Source: Annulohypoxylon bovei var. microspora (taxonomy: Eukaryota > Ascomycota > Sordariomycetes > Xylariales > Hypoxylaceae). Taken from it: DNA of 64,000 bases. The notes beneath the pieces were generated by a model. It saw only the letters and a program-made list of their open reading frames with translations, searched no databases and had not been told where the DNA came from. Shown one piece after another: positions 24,546-36,544 of the stretch. A program made the position numbers and the translations under genes. The stretch is taken from the NCBI GenBank assembly GCA_022836615.1, contig MU405228.1:1-64000 (forward strand). The letters run 5' to 3'. Positions within the stretch are counted from its first letter, which is position 1. The number at the start of each line of letters is the position of its first letter.

Positions 24546-26323
24546 ATGTCAGAGATCTCATCACGCATTAGCGACAGAGAGGATAACATCGAATCGACTG
24601 CGGCGGAAAAAGCTTTCGAAGATGGCTTCGATACCGACATTACGAGGTCTCCAGAGGAGAAAGAGAGCGATGGGGGTCCGCTAACTAACCCAGATGCTAA
24701 CGCTGATGCGGAACCCCCCAGCGAGCAACCGGTCCCTGACCAGAGTCCCAATTATTCCGTTTTCACGGATTGGGAGAAAAGAGGAATCGTGATCGGCGCC
24801 GCCATCGGGGCCTTCTTCTCGCCGCTCACGGCGCAGATCTACCTGCCGGCCCTCAACGTCTTGGCCGCCGACTTCGACGTCACCGTCAGCCAGATCAACT
24901 TGACTGTAACGACTTACATGGTACGCTACGCCAGGGGTGTCTCGTCTCCAAAACCGCATATATGACTCGCCGGACCGGGCCGAGATTGCTGACGTTTTTC
25001 GACCTATAGATATTCCAGGGCCTGACGCCGATGTTCGTCGGCTCCTTAGCCGACACCGCGGGGCGCCGCCCGGCGTACTTCATCTGCTTCGTGATATACA
25101 TCTGCGCCAACATCGGCTGCGCCCTCGCGCCCAGCTACCCGGCCCTGCTCGTGCTGCGCATGCTGCAGTCCGCGGGGTCCAGCACCACCGTGGCGCTCTG
25201 CCAGGCCGTCGTCGCCGACATCATCACGTCGGCCGAGCGCGGCCACTACGTGGGCTACACCTCGCTGCCCATCCTCCTGGCCCCGGCCCTGGGGCCCATC
25301 ATCGGCGGCATCCTGTCGCAGTACGCCGGCTGGCGCTGGATCTTCTGGCTCCTCGCCATCCTCGCCGGCGTCGTCCTCCTCGTCCACGCCTTCTTCCTGC
25401 CGGAGACCTGCCGCGAGATCGTCGGCGACGGCTCCATCCGCCCGCACCCGGCCTACCGCACGCTCTGGCAGCTATGCAAAGACGCGCTGCGGCGGCGGCG
25501 CGAGCGGCGCGGCAAGCAGTCCTCCGGGGCCCCGCTGACGCACACGTCCTCGCGCGCGTCGACGCGGCGCAGCCTGCGGGTGGGGAAGTTCAACATCTGG
25601 CAGTCGGTCATCATCCTGGCGGAGAAGGAGATGTTCGTGCTGCTGTCGTACGGCAGCGTCATCTTCACGGGGTTCTACTGCATCGCGACGGTGATGCCGA
25701 CGCAGCTGGCGGAGAACTACGGCTTCGACGAGGTCAAGATCGGGCTCATGTACCTGCCGATGGTCGGCGGCAGCATGGGCGCCGCCTTCGTCAACGGCCG
25801 GCTGATGAACTGGAACTACCGCCGCCACTGCCGGCTGCGCGGCGTCCCCTTCGACCGCAGCAAGCAGCAGGACCTGGCCGGGTTCCCGATCGAGCGCGCC
25901 CGCCTCGAGATCGGCGTCCCGATGCTCGTCACCACCGTCCTGGTCACCTTCGGCTGGGGCTGGGCCTTCCAGTACCGCGCCCACATCGCCGTGCCGTGCG
26001 TCCTCCTGTTCGTCGCCGGCTGGGCCGTCGTCGGCTTTAGCAACGCCGTCAACGTCCTGCTCGTCGACGTGAACCCGGGGAAGGCCGGCGCCGCCACCGC
26101 GAGCAACAACCTAACCAGGTGCCTGGTCGGCGCCGCGGCCACGGCGGTGATCGGGCCCATGATAAACGGGGTCGGCATCGGGTGGGCGTTCACGATCCTC
26201 GGCTTCATATACATCGCGTTCTCGCCGATGATATTCTTGGTCATGAAGAATGGCATCCGGTGGCGGAAGGAGAAGCACGAACGAATGCTGAAAAAAGAAC
26301 GAGAGAATGGCGTGGCCGCCTAG
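24546..26323 (+). CDS. MFS drug:H+ antiporter, DHA1 (Qdr/Aqr/Dtr-like) type
   Basis: Plasma-membrane proton-coupled exporter of small molecules, 562 residues, from exons 24546-24920 and 25010-26323 (89-bp intron, phase 0). A hydrophilic acidic N-terminal tail of about 80 residues precedes twelve predicted helices. Motifs: IYLPALNVLAADF in helix 1, GSLADTAGRRPAY (motif A, G-x-L-a-D-x-x-G-R-R), LRMLQSAGSSTTVA, and PILLAPALGPIIGGILSQYAGWRWIFW (motif C region). A basic cytoplasmic loop of Arg/Lys clusters separates the two halves, as in yeast Qdr and Aqr proteins. The substrate cannot be read from sequence. Exon 2 has extreme GC in third codon positions, while exon 1 does not. The gene is convergent with the second MFS gene. 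Confidence 0.88.
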
Positions 26324-26756
26324 AGCTAGATTGCCGCATTTTAGATGGTACGTAGATATACCCGCTGACGAGATAATCATAGATGATCGAACTTTTCATC
26401 TTTCTGCTTCGTAACACATCATAGGTATGTTAGCTGAGAAGACATGGATAATGGTGAAACGTGTTCTATTGACGGATAAAATGCAGTAGTTCTTACATTA
26501 AATAATATATTTCATGATGTGGGTGGTCTGACTGAAGTTAGGAGTTGTATTAACGAGCATTGTCTAGGACGGGAAACCCTAAGATTGTTATTAGTAAGCT
26601 TACATGTTTGTAAATACTGGTCTCCTCGACCGTAAATATTAATATTATATATTACTGCATAGGTAGTTATGTGCTGGTTTGTATAAATATTAGGTATCTA
26701 ACAAAAAGTAATACAACGCTAGTTATTTTCTCGTATAATGCTCATCATTCTTGACC
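26324..26756. other. Convergent intergenic gap between the two MFS genes
   Basis: AT-rich 433-bp gap between two 3' ends, presumably containing both polyadenylation regions. Nothing else was seen. Confidence 0.5.
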
Positions 26757-28391
26757 TCAATCCTTCGTCTTCAAACAAGGCTCTCGTTGTCGAGCCTTCT
26801 CTTCCACCGTAAAATCGCATTTCGCTCTACCAATCCTGATGAACCCCAGGACGAGCAGAACGACCACGGCCCCGCACCCTACGGCGAACCAGAAAGCGAC
26901 CTTGTAGCTCCCGCCCAACCCATCACCTGATCTGCTAGCGACTATGAAGTCGGCCCAGCCGAGGAAGAAGCTGATGCCTAGGTAACCCAACCAGTTGATG
27001 CACGCCCCTGCCAGACCTTGTTGATTCTTAGGGACGTTCGTAGTGATGAATATGCTGCTGACGTTGAACCCGATATCGATGCCTATCGTGCTGCACACCA
27101 TCGCTGGGAAGACCCACGCCCAGTAGTTAGGATTCTCCGGTATGAGGGCGAAGAGGAGGGCGCAGAGAACGAAGCCTGTTCCAGATAGGAGAAGTAGGAT
27201 GGTGCCCGGTAGAAGGTGAAATGTGACCCCGCCGAGAAGGGCGATGATGATTCCGCCGGCAGCCATAGGAGCAAACCAAACTGCAGTGAGCAGTGGCTTG
27301 ATCTCGAGAATATTTTGGATGCTAGTAATAATTGTTAATTTGCTAGGCCTTAGACTATGTTGAACGGTATTTGAAAGTAAGGCTTACTAAAAACTCACGT
27401 AGAAGAGGTACACGCTAAAAGAGCCGCACGCGAAGAATAGGGCGAGGAAGAGCGGGCCGATATTCTTGATAGCGAATAAATCGAAGGGTAGTAGGGGCGA
27501 TGTTGCAATCCATCCTTCCACATAAATAAAAGCCATGAGGGTGACGAGGCCTAGTATGAACATGACAATAATTTTAGGCGATGCCCAATGGCCGTCGACG
27601 TGGGAAGCATCGGTAATGGCGCATGTGAGTAGACTCAAACTAGATATACTAGTTAAGCAACCCCACCAATCCATCGAAGACCAATCGCCCCTTTTCCACT
27701 CGCGAGGGACACAGAAGAATGTGAGCGTGCATAGAACAGCCAGCAACATAGAGGCGATCCAGAAGAACCAACCCCAGTAAAGGAATTCTCCCGTGAGACC
27801 AGCAATGATAATGCCGGAGAAAAACCCAAGCGGCGCACAACCCCCGTATAAGCTGAATACTGTATTCTTTCGTGGGCCGGGACGGTAGGCGGTTCCGAGT
27901 AGCGTCATTCCGGCAGGCAGAAAGGCTGCTGCTCCTACTCCCTGAAGGGCCCTGGTAGCCAGCACCATTGGTAAGGTGCGGTTAAACCCACTTACTGTTG
28001 TCCACAACATCAACCACGAGATCCCTCCAAGATAGACTGGGAAGCCGCCAAACATGTCGGTGAGCCGACCGAATGGTAGCAACAACGAGCCCGTGACTAG
28101 AGAGAAGACAGTGACAGGCCAGGTTCTCTGGCTCGGGTCGATACCAGTGTCCTCAATGAGCACCGGAAGTAGCACGCTAAACCCGCTGACTAGAAACTCT
28201 GCCATCATCGCTGAACCGAGGACAGAGACACAGAACCCTATCTCTACCCAGCCGTTCGCGAAAACATCAGGCCTGCATCTTCCAAGCTTCTCGATATCAA
28301 GAGAGCTGTTGCAAGGTGGCGATGGATTCTCGTTGCCATCTAGGTTGTTTTCTAGGACTGTGCCAGTAGATGATTCTATATCGACATTCAT
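26757..28391 (-). CDS. MFS transporter, DHA2-like (14-helix) family
   Basis: Membrane exporter of 522 residues from exons 28391-27388 and 27321-26757 with a 66-bp intron. The donor at 27387 (GTAAGC) joins in frame to give FYVSFYIQNILEIKP, matching the usual helix in this family; an earlier GTGAGT at 27402 would break the frame. Motifs: GRLTDMFGGFPVYLGG (motif A-like), LATRALQGVGAAAFLPAGMTLLG, and YGGCAPLGFFSGIIIAGL. The helix count and the WSSMDWWG segment fit the DHA2 aminotriazole-resistance type. It differs clearly from its convergent DHA1 neighbour, so this is not a tandem duplicate. Substrate unknown. Confidence 0.85.
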
Positions 28392-30277
28392 CTTACCAGT
28401 TTCTCAATAGAAACGAAACCAGGAATCCTAATACAAGGTATAACGATCCCTAGGATGGGAATTTCGATTTTCGGCAGGAAAGACATTTCCAGGATGTCCA
28501 TAATGAAAGTACCATAAATATTTAAGTAAACTTTTCAAAGCAAACCACTTACCTATGTTTGAGTTTCTAGGTTAGTAGTTATCGGATGATGAGTCAATAG
28601 ATTCGAATATGGTGAATCAACTGTGGCCGTAAGTAGAATGCGAGTGAAGAGGATTTTTTGCACGAATCCGTCTACTCCACTAGTGTTATATAACTGATAC
28701 AATTCTAGACGTGATCTTCTCACGAGTGTCATTGACACATGTGCAGTATATACACTATGTAATTAATCACATCTAACCATGATTGCTAGTTTCAACGGTT
28801 CATAAGTAGGCAATGTTTACTTACTAAGAGAAGTCATGATAAGCCTATGTCTGCAAGCTGGTTGTGCGCAGCTCCTCTCTGTCGCCGTGACAGAATTATT
28901 GATAATCAATCATCTAATTCTTGTCTCAGCGATTCGGTCTAGTTTCATCTTGCTTCTGCGGCCGACTCGTTTATGTAGGATCCTGTGAACCTCGTCAGCG
29001 ACGAATGCCTCGACCCCGCTCCGAGCTTCGTTTTATGGCGCACTACCCGGATGACTTGCCTCCCGAAATCCGCGAGACCCTTGAACGGCATGCAGTAGAG
29101 CGGCGTCAAGGCTTTCAGGTGGCGTAGAAATTTGGTGCCTAACTACGTCGATCACAACTTCCATTGCTGGTGGACTGAGGAGACAGCCGGCGGAGGGCTC
29201 GGTCCATATTTGAAGCCAAGCAGGCACCAGAACCCCCGACGACAGGCAACCAAGTCGGTAAGATGTTCACCATCTGGCCACATTGAAACGCGGATTGGCT
29301 CATTGCTATGATCATGGAGAGATTCGTATTGTTTGAGGTCAGCGATTTGTTCACCTTCCCCTATCACCCCGTCGACCTCTTATTTGTCTCTAGAAAATGT
29401 TCTGCCTTCGATGGCAGGGTGAAATACTAATCGAGAAACACTCCGGCCTGTCCAGTTCAAGATGAAAGACGGCAAGTTACTGTAAGATGCATACGCCATC
29501 CTTATCCGGCAGTAGTGGCTGCTTATGTATACGGACCCAGAAGCAACTCTCTGCAACCCGTTTTCGTTCAGTGTAGTACAGCTTGCTTTTCGATAGCTTG
29601 ACGTATCAGGTCGGCATCATGGGCGGATAGTCCGGCAAGTCCGGTGTCTTAATTCCCCATGATATTATAGGTTCCCTTTTTTCGTGGACGATATCATGAC
29701 TGATGGGCGTTTCTGGTCGGGGCCGTAAATCGTGTGATGAGTAAAATGAAAAGTAAAACTTCCATCTCCTTACTTAGTACGTACGTACCTAGGTTGGTAT
29801 CAATAGGGGCACGGCGGGGATGATTTTTCAGTAGGGATCATGTATCTAGTACCTACTAGGGCTAGAGTATGCGGTCCAATCATCGGAGCGGTTGGTCGCG
29901 GGGTACCTAAATCTTAGCTAAGGTGGGCAGGTACTCCTACCTCATGACGATCGTAGAAGAATGAGCATGTTTGCCAACTTTTACGATCTTGTGACTTGCG
30001 ACTTTTCTCTATAAATCAACCAACCGTCGTATACACATATTCGTATAATTAGCTATCATCTATAGCTCCCCCAAAAAGTTACCGTTGTCTTTATTAATCG
30101 TTTAGCCTAAAAAGCTAAAATATAAATCAAAAGCTTAAAAATACAGCTAAGAAAGTCAATTGACAGCTCGAAGCGCGAAGCGGGGCAGCTCGGGGTATAC
30201 TTCCACGAAGCTATCCAATCTTTCCTTTCTATTTCTCAATTTTATTTGGAACTTGATCTTGATTAGATCAAAACACC
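28392..30277. other. 1.9-kb intergenic region upstream of galactokinase
   Basis: No gene could be supported. A short frame near 29002-29127 (MPRPRSELRFMAHYPDDL onward, ending RRQGFQVA) reads like coding sequence but has no recognised family or exon partners. The last 250 bp before the galactokinase start include AT-rich promoter-like DNA. Confidence 0.5.
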
Positions 30278-31872
30278 ATGTCGGGATCCGTACCTACTGT
30301 CACTGCGCTGCAAGACATCTATACTGAGCAGGCACTAGCTGACCAGACCGTGCGATGGAATAAGCTGCTGGACAAATTCCAGGCCCTCTATGGCAGCCCC
30401 GCTCAGTTTGTGTCGCGGTCGCCAGGTCGCGTGAACATCATTGGCGAACATATCGACTATTCGCTTTACGGGGTAATGCCTATGGCAATAACCCCTGATG
30501 TCATCCTCGCCGTATCTACCGATCTTGAGTCTTCGCAAGAAGGTACTTATAAGATCAAGATAGCAAATGTCGATAATGAGCAATTCCCGACCCGAGAGTT
30601 CGATGTGTCGTACTCCGAGGTCGAGATTGACGCAACTGTACACGAATGGACCAATTACTTCAAGTCCGGGTTGAGGGGAGCGCTACAGTTACTCAGGGAG
30701 AAATATGGTCCTGATTTTAAGCCTAAGAGTATGGAGGTCTTGATGGACGGAACAGTGCCTGTTGGTGGTGGTCTCAGCTCTAGCGCTGCTTTTGTGAGTG
30801 CTAGCGCATTGGCTGTCATGATTGCCAACGGTGAGCGTGATGTCGACAAGAAGGCTCTAACAGAGGTTGCCATCGTGAGCGAGCGAGCGGTTGGCGTCAA
30901 TTCCGGAGGGTGAGTAAGCTTCTGCTAGTTGTATTGATATAACTAACGGTTTGTAGAATGGACCAAGCTGCTTCGGTATTCTCCGAACGAGGGTCGGCTC
31001 TTATTGTCTTTTTCTTTCCCACCCTCGTAGCACGGCCAGTACACTTCCCTAAAACGAATCCTGAGCTCTGCTTTATGATCGCGCAATCATTCGTCACATC
31101 CAATAAGCAGGAAACCGGACCAATCCACTACAATCTTCGTGTTGTTGAATGTACCATGGCAGCAGCGTATTTGAACGCCAAGCTATGTCCCGAATTGGAA
31201 CTTCCCAAAGATGCAGGCCCATTAGGTGCATCTATACACGGGCTCCACTGCAACCTCTACAATGGCTCTGAGAAGTCGAGGATCCAGCAACTTCTTGAAT
31301 TAATCGATTCAACTAAATCCATATTCACTCAAGAGGAGGGATACACCGTGGAAGAAGTTGCTGCGGGCATCGGTATATCAGTCGAAGAAGTGAAGGCTCG
31401 CTTCTTGTCCAGCTTCCCGGTAAGGGGTGAACGTTTCAAGCTTCGCCAGCGAACACTGCATGTGTTTACCGAGGCTCTTCGTGTCCTCCAGTTCTTGTAC
31501 CTCCTCGAGGACCCGGCGCTTGCCCCGGATGCCGAACACACAGTCGAATACAACACCAAACTTGGGAAGTTACTGAACGAGACCCAGGACTCGTGCCGAG
31601 ATCTATACGAATGCAGCTGTCCCGAAATTGAAGAGATATGCAAAATTGCACGCGAAGCTGGGAGCTACGGCAGCCGGCTGACTGGTGCCGGTTGGGGCGG
31701 TTGCACTGTTCACCTAGTGCCTGCTGACAAGATTGAGGATATCCGTAAGGCGTTGCTCGAGAAGTATTACTCTAAGAGGAAGTTGAGTGAAAAGGAATTG
31801 GAGGGGGCTATTGTTGTTAGCCGACCGATGAACGGTAGTGCAGTTTTCAAGCTGAATGGGGGGAAGATTTAA
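30278..31872 (+). CDS. GAL1: Galactokinase (GHMP kinase family)
   Basis: Cytoplasmic enzyme that phosphorylates alpha-D-galactose with ATP to galactose 1-phosphate, entering the Leloir pathway. Exons 30278-30909 and 30957-31872, joined over a 47-bp intron (GTGAGT...TTGTAG), give 515 residues, normal for fungal Gal1. Signatures: the galactokinase motif GRVNIIGEHIDYSLYG (about residue 50), the GHMP ATP-binding loop PVGGGLSSSAAFVSASA (about residue 160), NSGGMDQAAS with the catalytic Asp at the exon junction, and the C-terminal GSRLTGAGWGGCTVHLV. No other Leloir gene is adjacent. Confidence 0.95.
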
Positions 31873-32696
31873 GCGTGCTAGATAGATAGCATATATTGTT
31901 ACATCTCATTAGCAATCTTATATTATTAGAAGTATGCCAACTCCATGTCTCCGCAAAAATTTAGGTACTATCTTGATTTATACTGAGTTCCCCAATATGC
32001 TAGATATTTTCTTACAGCTTTATTATATCACTCAATGGACAGATATGCCACAGCTAGTTCCTGGAACCCCGTAAATCACAACCCTTGTCGATGCTGAGAG
32101 ACTTGAGACGTGATTGGCTATAGTTTAAGTTTTGTTGCCTGTTTAGGAAATGGCTTATAGTCGCATAGCGGGAATGGAGCCAGAGTTTTCTGATTGATTC
32201 TTACCTAGATTTCAAGTGCTTGTTGCATCCATAAGTGCAAAAGATACCTTCGATGTGGATGCGCGCCACCTTTCACACCGCAAGGTCTTACATCCATCAT
32301 CGAAGAGTAAGAAAAGGAACCTCGAATCATTAGAATCAGGTATTCTGCCGGCTTTCAATGAAACGAAACAGATGCTCATCAAGACCTCAATTCACAATCT
32401 AGAAGCCACATGATAATATCATTTAACAGTATTGATTTTCGTATCTAGCTACTCGGCTATTAAATACGATGAGCGACGCGTTCCAGCGCTTGGGTTGCGT
32501 GAGGTCCATTATTCCGTTCCGCGACTGGGTAGGCTAAGTACCCAGTCTCCAAACATGATATTACATTAGTCCTCATATGCCATCCTCCCATAATATTCCT
32601 AAACATATAATATCTCATACATGATATATCATATACATATAATCCATTACCCCATCAAAGGATCCAAAGTATTCCTAGAATGATTTTTATATCGTT
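31873..32696. other. Convergent intergenic gap after galactokinase
   Basis: 824 bp of AT-rich DNA between the 3' ends of galactokinase and the Ser/Thr-rich protein gene. Short frames only. Confidence 0.5.
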
Positions 32697-33338
32697 TTAA
32701 TGTTGGCGAGCAAACCGACGGACCACGGTACCGTTCCATGGATAAGATGTATGCCAGGAGCCGTCGTCATAAGACGTGCTCGAGCTCCAGGTCCAGCTTG
32801 TCACCGGAACAGATGTTGTCTGGAAAGTTGTGGAAGAGGAACTGGTGACAGTTGTAGGTTGCGGTAAAGTCTCTGTCAGTGATGGAGCTGAAGTAGCTAC
32901 CGCACTGGATGGTGTGAGAGACGAAGTCGAAATGAGTGTAGTTGAAGCAGGCGATGCGGATGTTGTGCTGAGATCCGTACTTGGGTAAGCTGAAGTTGAC
33001 GATGACGCATCGTCTTCAGAGACGGTAGTCGTCACAACATTGGTTGTTGGTTGGATGTCAACAATAGAGACTGTGGTAGAGATAGTTTGTGTAGCCGGAT
33101 CAGCAGTGATTGTTATCGTGTCGGTGACTGGTGGAGAAGTTTCAACAACTGTCTTCGTAGTTGGAGTTGGAGTTACGATAACTGTCTCTGTGGAATCCGA
33201 ACCGCTTCCATCAATGGGAACGATTGAATAAGTTGCGCGAGCCGCTAATGTATCGGCTGGCTGCCTCTTCCGCGCAAAGAACGGCAACGCGGAAGAGGAA
33301 ATGAAGAAAAGAAAGGAGATCAACACGTTCGGATGCAT
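32697..33338 (-). CDS. Secreted Ser/Thr-rich low-complexity protein
   Basis: A 213-residue single-exon protein. The ATG at 33338 is chosen because it starts a clean signal peptide (MHPNVLISFLFFISSSALPF) followed by a dibasic ARKRQ site that may be processed. The rest is dominated by Ser, Thr, Val and Pro, likely heavily O-mannosylated, with TVVETSPPVTDTITIT-type beta repeats and a Trp-containing C-terminal section (VTSWTWSSSTSYDDGSWH). There is no hydrophobic GPI tail, so it is probably secreted or wall-associated. No family recognised. Confidence 0.7.
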   Translation of the reverse strand: MHPNVLISFLFFISSSALPFFARKRQPADTLAARATYSIVPIDGSGSDSTETVIVTPTPTTKTVVETSPPVTDTITITADPATQTISTTVSIVDIQPTTNVVTTTVSEDDASSSTSAYPSTDLSTTSASPASTTLISTSSLTPSSAVATSAPSLTETLPQPTTVTSSSSTTFQTTSVPVTSWTWSSSTSYDDGSWHTSYPWNGTVVRRFARQH

Positions 33339-33898
33339 CTTGGTCAACACCTCAAGAAACTTGCTTGAGACGGCTGAGGGCTGCGAGAAATTTGGCACCT
33401 TACAGTTTGAAGGAGGGGAGGGATCTACAGGACGAAGAAGACGTAGACTTACTATGACATACGTACTGCCTTTTTATTATATGTGGCATACCATGCAATT
33501 GACGTTAATCAGATGGTTGGGAATCAAGTCAAGCAAGAAACGACTTTGCTGCTTCGCAATCAATCTGGGGTTGACAAGGGTATATCGTGGTGGCTGGGAG
33601 GCGGGGCTATGGTGGCCCATAGGTGGTACTGTGCCAAAAAAAAATCAAATTTTGGAAAATAGAAGTAGCTAACTATGCCTAATACGGTAGTTGTATTGGT
33701 AGATATTAAGCCACATATTAGTGGGATGATAAATGAGTACATGCATTAATAGCTAGAGGTAAGTATGTAGGTAGACGCATGGTACTTGTGTTCGCATATA
33801 AATTTAGGTATAAAATTATGTACCTATGGTCGCCTTGCTAATGAAGGACCTAGGTAGGTATGTTATTACATACCTACTGACCTTGCATGTACGTACAA

Positions 33899-33953
33899 AG
33901 CTGTAATAGCTGTAATAGCTGTAATAGCTGTGATAGCTGTGATAGCTGTGATA
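33899..33953. repeat. Minisatellite of six 9-bp AGCTGTAAT/AGCTGTGAT units
   Basis: Three AGCTGTAAT units are followed by three AGCTGTGAT-type units. The unit is the exact reverse complement of the ATTACAGCT unit repeated at 34250-34368, so the two arrays form an inverted pair about 300 bp apart. Confidence 0.9.
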
Positions 33954-34056
33954 TGTTTACTTTGTATAAGAGTAATATTAATTGCTGTATTTACCTACTG
34001 AGATATCGCCTTTTAGTGATTATATAAAGGTAACCTTAGTAGCTGTCAATGGTAGC

Positions 34057-34060
34057 CATC

Positions 34061-34157
<97 letters not shown>
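34057..34157. repeat. (ATCA)n tetranucleotide microsatellite, about 24 copies
   Basis: A nearly pure ATCA/AATC run of about 100 bp lies between the two inverted 9-bp arrays. A degenerate trace of the same tetranucleotide continues at about 34440-34510. Confidence 0.95.
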
Positions 34158-34249
34158 GCATGCATTCCACTTAAGTAATACAATTAATAGATATCACAGA
34201 CTTCAAGACGTGGTAATACAGGTTATATGGGGTCGGGGTCACGTTTCCA

Positions 34250-34368
34250 ATTACAGCTATTACAGCTATTACAGCTATTACAGCTATTACAGCTATTACA
34301 GCTATTACAGCTATTACAGCTATTACAGCTATTAGGTAGTTACAGCTATTACATCTATTACAGCACAG
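34250..34368. repeat. Minisatellite of 9-bp ATTACAGCT units
   Basis: About nine exact units followed by diverged ones (with GTAGTTACAG and ATTACATCT variants). Reverse complement of the 33899-33953 array. Confidence 0.92.
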
Positions 34369-36340
34369 CAACTACAGTGGTTCAACCTTACACCTACCTA
34401 TCCAAGCTGGGAATAACCACATTGCCCTTTTAATTAAAACTTAATCAAAAAATTAATCAAAAAATCAATCAACAAGTCGATTAGCAAGTCGATCAATAAG
34501 TCAATTAATAAGCTAAATAAATAACACGTACTGAATAAATAACTAGCATCTAAGTAACAAGCTTTTACACCTAATTGTACGGGCAATCTTATAAAATTGA
34601 ATACACGAAGTACTTGCTTAACAAGGGATAAGCCACCACCTACCTGTGGCTGCAACACACCTTACCCTTTTAGGCAGTATTTACACTCCAATATTTTTTT
34701 GGCACAGTCTCACCTATGGGCCTCCATAGGGGCTCTTGCAGGGGCTTAGAAGCATTACAACATCGGGTTAGACTGCCATAATACTAGGTAGGGTAGGTGA
34801 CGAGTGGCCAAGGAAAAACTCGGGGTATCACCCCAGGCAACACAACATCGCCGGAGTAAGGCTTATATGCCTAAAAAGAGAGCAGACTTCTAAGCCGGTC
34901 CAACATCAGCTTGGCTTTTCGAGGCTAGAAATAACTCTTACTAGGTAACCTGAATATGGTGGAGTGGTGTATGCAAACCATAACTTGACACCACGGTTCC
35001 CTCACATCCCTGGAGTTTTTCGTAGGTCCTGAATTCGATTCAGGACTGAGCTTTTTGTCACTTTTTTATTTATTTATCCCAGCCACACATAATATGCACT
35101 TTTGGTATGTAGTAGCGCCACACACTAGTTGTACCTGCATACTGCAGGAGACCCCCACACCGGACATTTTCCAATGAGTCTCGATCCTCGATCATTCCAT
35201 TCGAACCCTGGCTTGTCAAAATTGCATCAGAAAATGCCCTTTCTTCAATGAGATTTACAAATATATATTAAGTAAACTTGCACTATTTTGCAGGTAGCAA
35301 TGAGAGAAATTAGGTGTATATCAAAGACTGTTTTCAAGAGAAAGAGATGAGAGTTGATTACAAAGGATCAAATGACAATAAGTGATATCTTAATTAAGAC
35401 AATATATTAATACACTTTAGAATCAATCCCTCACGTTTCATTTCACCTTGATTATCTCATTTACATACTTGTTTATTCACTTTATTTAAATTAAACCCGC
35501 ATATTCCTTACAGCACTTTCTTGTCCACGAAGGCATACAATGGAAGGCTGCAGAAAAATAATGGTAAGATAGTTCTTAAGTTCAAGCAAATTATTGTGGT
35601 TGGTTTTTCATAATGTATTTACAAAAGTAGGTGAAAGATGTGGAACCCCTTAAAAGGGGAGGCGAAACCTGACAACCAAATATTCTACAATTACAATACC
35701 ATACATCTTCTCGTTAGATATGAAGAACAACAAATTCAAGAATGGTCACGATAGAATATAGGTAACCTACTAAGTGAAATAAGAGAACAACTTGGCTTAA
35801 ATCGCCCGGCTACCTATCTAAATGCACAAAAGTATTCAGAATATATGGCACATACTTAATCGTGAGATATAGTAGCTAGTAATTTAAGAATGAAGCAAAT
35901 AACGAATAAATCTTCGTTCAGTAAACGCTGCCTGTGAAAACTAATTTGACCGACTAACGCTATTGTGATCTCCTAAACGCAACCCTAACGACATACTGAA
36001 CGATATCGAGCTGGGCTTGGAAGGGGCCATCGTTTACAAGTAAGTAGGTAACTACGAGATCAATGAAGTATCTAGGTATTGATGGGTAATCTCTAAGACG
36101 GAAAGTTCTATGAAAAAAAGAAAAAAAAAGGCCCACCCATCAAATGCAGGTACAAAGTAAACAATCCTTAATCTTCCGAGTCCTTTTGACTCAAGCTTTT
36201 TTCCCTTTTTCCTTCCAACTTCCCCTCCTTACACATTCTCACATACATAACCTCATCAACAATTCATCAATTTTATTTATCATCCAACACGTTAATCTTC
36301 ATTGATAAAGCTAAGCTTAAGGTGTTGCAGCTCGCCCAGC

Positions 36341-36526
36341 ATGGACGGCTCTCCTCCTCTCAACCCAGTCGACCCAAAGGAGGACCAGCTTCCCGACCAG
36401 GTTCAGGCCTCCGAGGATCCCGCTCAACATGAGGACGAAGGGAACACGCAATTTCTGGATGAAGATGCAGCACAGATAGCCGGGGAAAGAATCTACAAGT
36501 CGGCGGTGAAAATATTCAAGTGTTAG
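36341..36526 (+). CDS. 5' frame ending at an in-frame TAG, likely N-terminal part of the next gene
   Basis: This frame of 61 codons starts at an ATG (MDGSPPLNPVDPKEDQ), is Pro- and acid-rich, then turns helical (QIAGERIYKSAVKIFKC) and ends in TAG at 36524. The following large frame is in exactly the same reading frame and continues the helical character without another stop. There is no convincing intron that would remove the TAG. It may be the true N-terminus cut by a nonsense change, a readthrough leader, or an upstream ORF. Confidence 0.5.
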   Translation: MDGSPPLNPVDPKEDQLPDQVQASEDPAQHEDEGNTQFLDEDAAQIAGERIYKSAVKIFKC

Positions 36527-36544
36527 GGAAACTTGCGTACGATC

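Larger units (their letters stand above)
33339..36340. other. 3-kb intergenic region with satellite repeats
   Basis: No gene was recognised. It contains the simple-sequence block at 33.9-34.5 kb described separately, a perfect inverted repeat TCCTGAATTCGATTCAGGA at about 35026-35044 followed by T-rich DNA, a purine-rich run near 36113-36130 and a pyrimidine-rich leader before 36300. Confidence 0.55.

Noticed and set aside
24546..28391. Secondary-metabolite cluster suggested by two adjacent MFS transporters
   Set aside because: No polyketide synthase, NRPS, terpene synthase or tailoring enzyme is nearby, and the two transporters are from different families.
29002..29127. Short frame MPRPRSELRF...GFQVA
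   Set aside because: Looks protein-like but is too short and isolated to support a gene or name a pseudogene.
35026..35044. Inverted repeat around TTCGATTC, tRNA T-arm-like
   Set aside because: No D arm, anticodon arm or acceptor stem could be found; left as a simple inverted repeat.
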